From Flavobacterium gelatinilyticum (GTDB lineage Bacteria > Bacteroidota > Bacteroidia > Flavobacteriales > Flavobacteriaceae): a stretch of DNA of 64,000 bases. Below the pieces are notes generated by a model that was not told the origin of the DNA, ran no database searches, and saw only the letters and a list, made by a program, of their open reading frames with translations. The stretch lies in contig NZ_CP114287.1 of the NCBI RefSeq assembly GCF_027111295.1, positions 434,001 to 498,000 of the forward strand, written 5' to 3'. Below, one piece after another: positions 63,073-64,000 of the stretch; position 1 is the first letter of the stretch, and the number at the start of each line of letters is the position of its first letter. The position numbers and the translations under genes were made by a program.

Positions 63073-64000
63073 ATGGATAAAATAAAAATACTTTGGGTCG
63101 ATGACGAAATCGATCTTCTAAAGCCTCATATATTGTTTCTGGAGAAAAAAAACTACTCCGTAACTACCAGTAATAACGGTCTTGACGCCATTGCACTTTT
63201 TGAAGAAGAGAATTTTGATATTGTTTTTCTTGATGAAAATATGCCGGGAATGAGCGGACTGGAAACCTTATCGGAAATGAAAGAAAAAAAATCAGCCATT
63301 CCGATGATTATGATCACAAAAAGTGAGGAAGAATATATAATGGAGGAAGCAATTGGTTCTAAAATAGCCGATTATCTTATAAAACCTGTAAATCCAAACC
63401 AGATCCTGCTGAGTTTGAAGAAAAACCTGGACGATTCAAGATTAATTTCTGAAAAAACAACTTTAGATTATCAAAAGGAATTCAGAAAAATTTCGATGGA
63501 ATTAGCAATGGTTAATTCTTATGAAGACTGGGTAGAATTATATAAAAAACTTCTTTTCTGGGAATTAAAACTGGAAAACATCAACGATCAGGCAATGATC
63601 GAAATTCTTGAATCTCAAAAAATTGAAGCCAATTCGCAGTTCGGGAAATATATAGAAAGAAATTACGAAGACTGGTTTGCGCCAAAAGCCGATAAACCGA
63701 TTCAGTCTAATACTCTTTTTAAGGAATTGGTCGTTCCGGAAATCAAAAAGAAAGACAAACCAATTTTATTTGTTGTAATTGATAACCTTCGCTACGATCA
63801 GTGGAAATCTTTTGAAACTGTGGTTTCAAATTATTACAAACTCGAAAAGGAGGTTCCGTATTATTCAATTCTTCCAACCGCTACACAATATGCCAGAAAC
63901 TCTATTTTCTCGGGTTTAATGCCTTTAGAAATGGAAAAACAACATCCGGAATACTGGAAAAATGATGTCGAAGACGGCGGAAAAAACCTGTACGAAGCTG
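63073..64000 (+). CDS. porX: PorX-type response regulator with PglZ domain (cut at window end)
   Basis: About 309 residues of a protein of about 515. An N-terminal receiver (acidic pair DDE 10-12, phospho-acceptor Asp54 in VFLDENMPG, and YLIKPVNP Lys) is followed by a helical linker and the start of a PglZ/alkaline phosphatase-like domain (KPILFVVIDNLRYDQWKSFE). That order is the PorX signature; PorX with the kinase PorY controls type IX secretion. The reading frame continues past the window end. The start was chosen as the first ATG, with a TAnnTTTG-like box just before it. Confidence 0.92.
   Translation, partial: MDKIKILWVDDEIDLLKPHILFLEKKNYSVTTSNNGLDAIALFEEENFDIVFLDENMPGMSGLETLSEMKEKKSAIPMIMITKSEEEYIMEEAIGSKIADYLIKPVNPNQILLSLKKNLDDSRLISEKTTLDYQKEFRKISMELAMVNSYEDWVELYKKLLFWELKLENINDQAMIEILESQKIEANSQFGKYIERNYEDWFAPKADKPIQSNTLFKELVVPEIKKKDKPILFVVIDNLRYDQWKSFETVVSNYYKLEKEVPYYSILPTATQYARNSIFSGLMPLEMEKQHPEYWKNDVEDGGKNLYEA

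Noticed and set aside
1..64000. tRNA or rRNA genes
   Set aside because: No cloverleaf with T-loop/CCA pattern or rRNA-like sequence was noticed; a covariance search was not possible here.

Overview
The window is AT-rich chromosomal DNA from a Bacteroidetes bacterium, most likely a Flavobacterium. Evidence: a SusC/SusD pair run by an ECF sigma/FecR system, a PorX-type response regulator of type IX secretion, a fused HisB, a fused LpxC-FabZ, no Shine-Dalgarno sites, and many promoters matching the Bacteroidetes -7 box TAnnTTTG. Recognised genes are chromosomal core genes. No phage, IS element, CRISPR, rRNA or tRNA was seen.

Layout. 1-3.6 kb: 3' end of a type II NADH dehydrogenase, an MFS drug exporter, two small secreted proteins, an XRE regulator. 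3.6-6.0 kb: AT-rich patch with two orphan genes and four 136-bp tandem repeats made of alternating inverted motifs. 6.0-10.6 kb: CBS/DUF294 signalling protein and a DnaQ-like exonuclease lacking two catalytic residues, convergent with acs. 10.6-19.4 kb: leuA-leuB-[attenuator]-ilvD-ilvB-ilvN-ilvC, all on the minus strand. 19.5-24.3 kb: helical orphan, M1 peptidase, CBM9-like protein, small membrane protein. 24.4-32.4 kb: complete his operon hisG-D-C-B-H-A-F-IE behind a His leader peptide and attenuator. 32.4-36.9 kb: histidine kinase, OmpR-type regulator and a divergent LTA-synthase-like enzyme, with a six-fold TTAA array between them. 37-44.1 kb: PLC/S1-P1-type hydrolase, secreted orphan, YeiH-type exporter with LysR, large membrane protein, fabG. 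44.3-54.3 kb: Cys-containing peptide gene, then sigma/FecR/SusC/SusD/metallohydrolase/DUF4302. 54.6-62.9 kb: sucD, NTF2-like, LpxD paralogue, efp, lpxA, lpxC-fabZ, lpxD, HD hydrolase. 63.1 kb to end: porX, cut by the window edge.

How parts work together. Branched-chain amino acid and histidine synthesis are each preceded by a short ORF too small for gene callers. The ilv leader has four Ile and six Val codons, the his leader five His codons. Each is followed by an intrinsic terminator whose first arm can pair with the end of the leader, the layout of ribosome-mediated attenuation. Lipid A genes form one block with efp. The SUS locus looks like cell-surface signalling, because its SusC carries an N-terminal STN domain and sits beside sigma and FecR.

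The most unusual feature is the spacers inside operons. At least a dozen gaps, including nearly every gap of the his operon, are long imperfect inverted repeats made of a short word repeated on both arms. The word differs between gaps but recurs in a few families.
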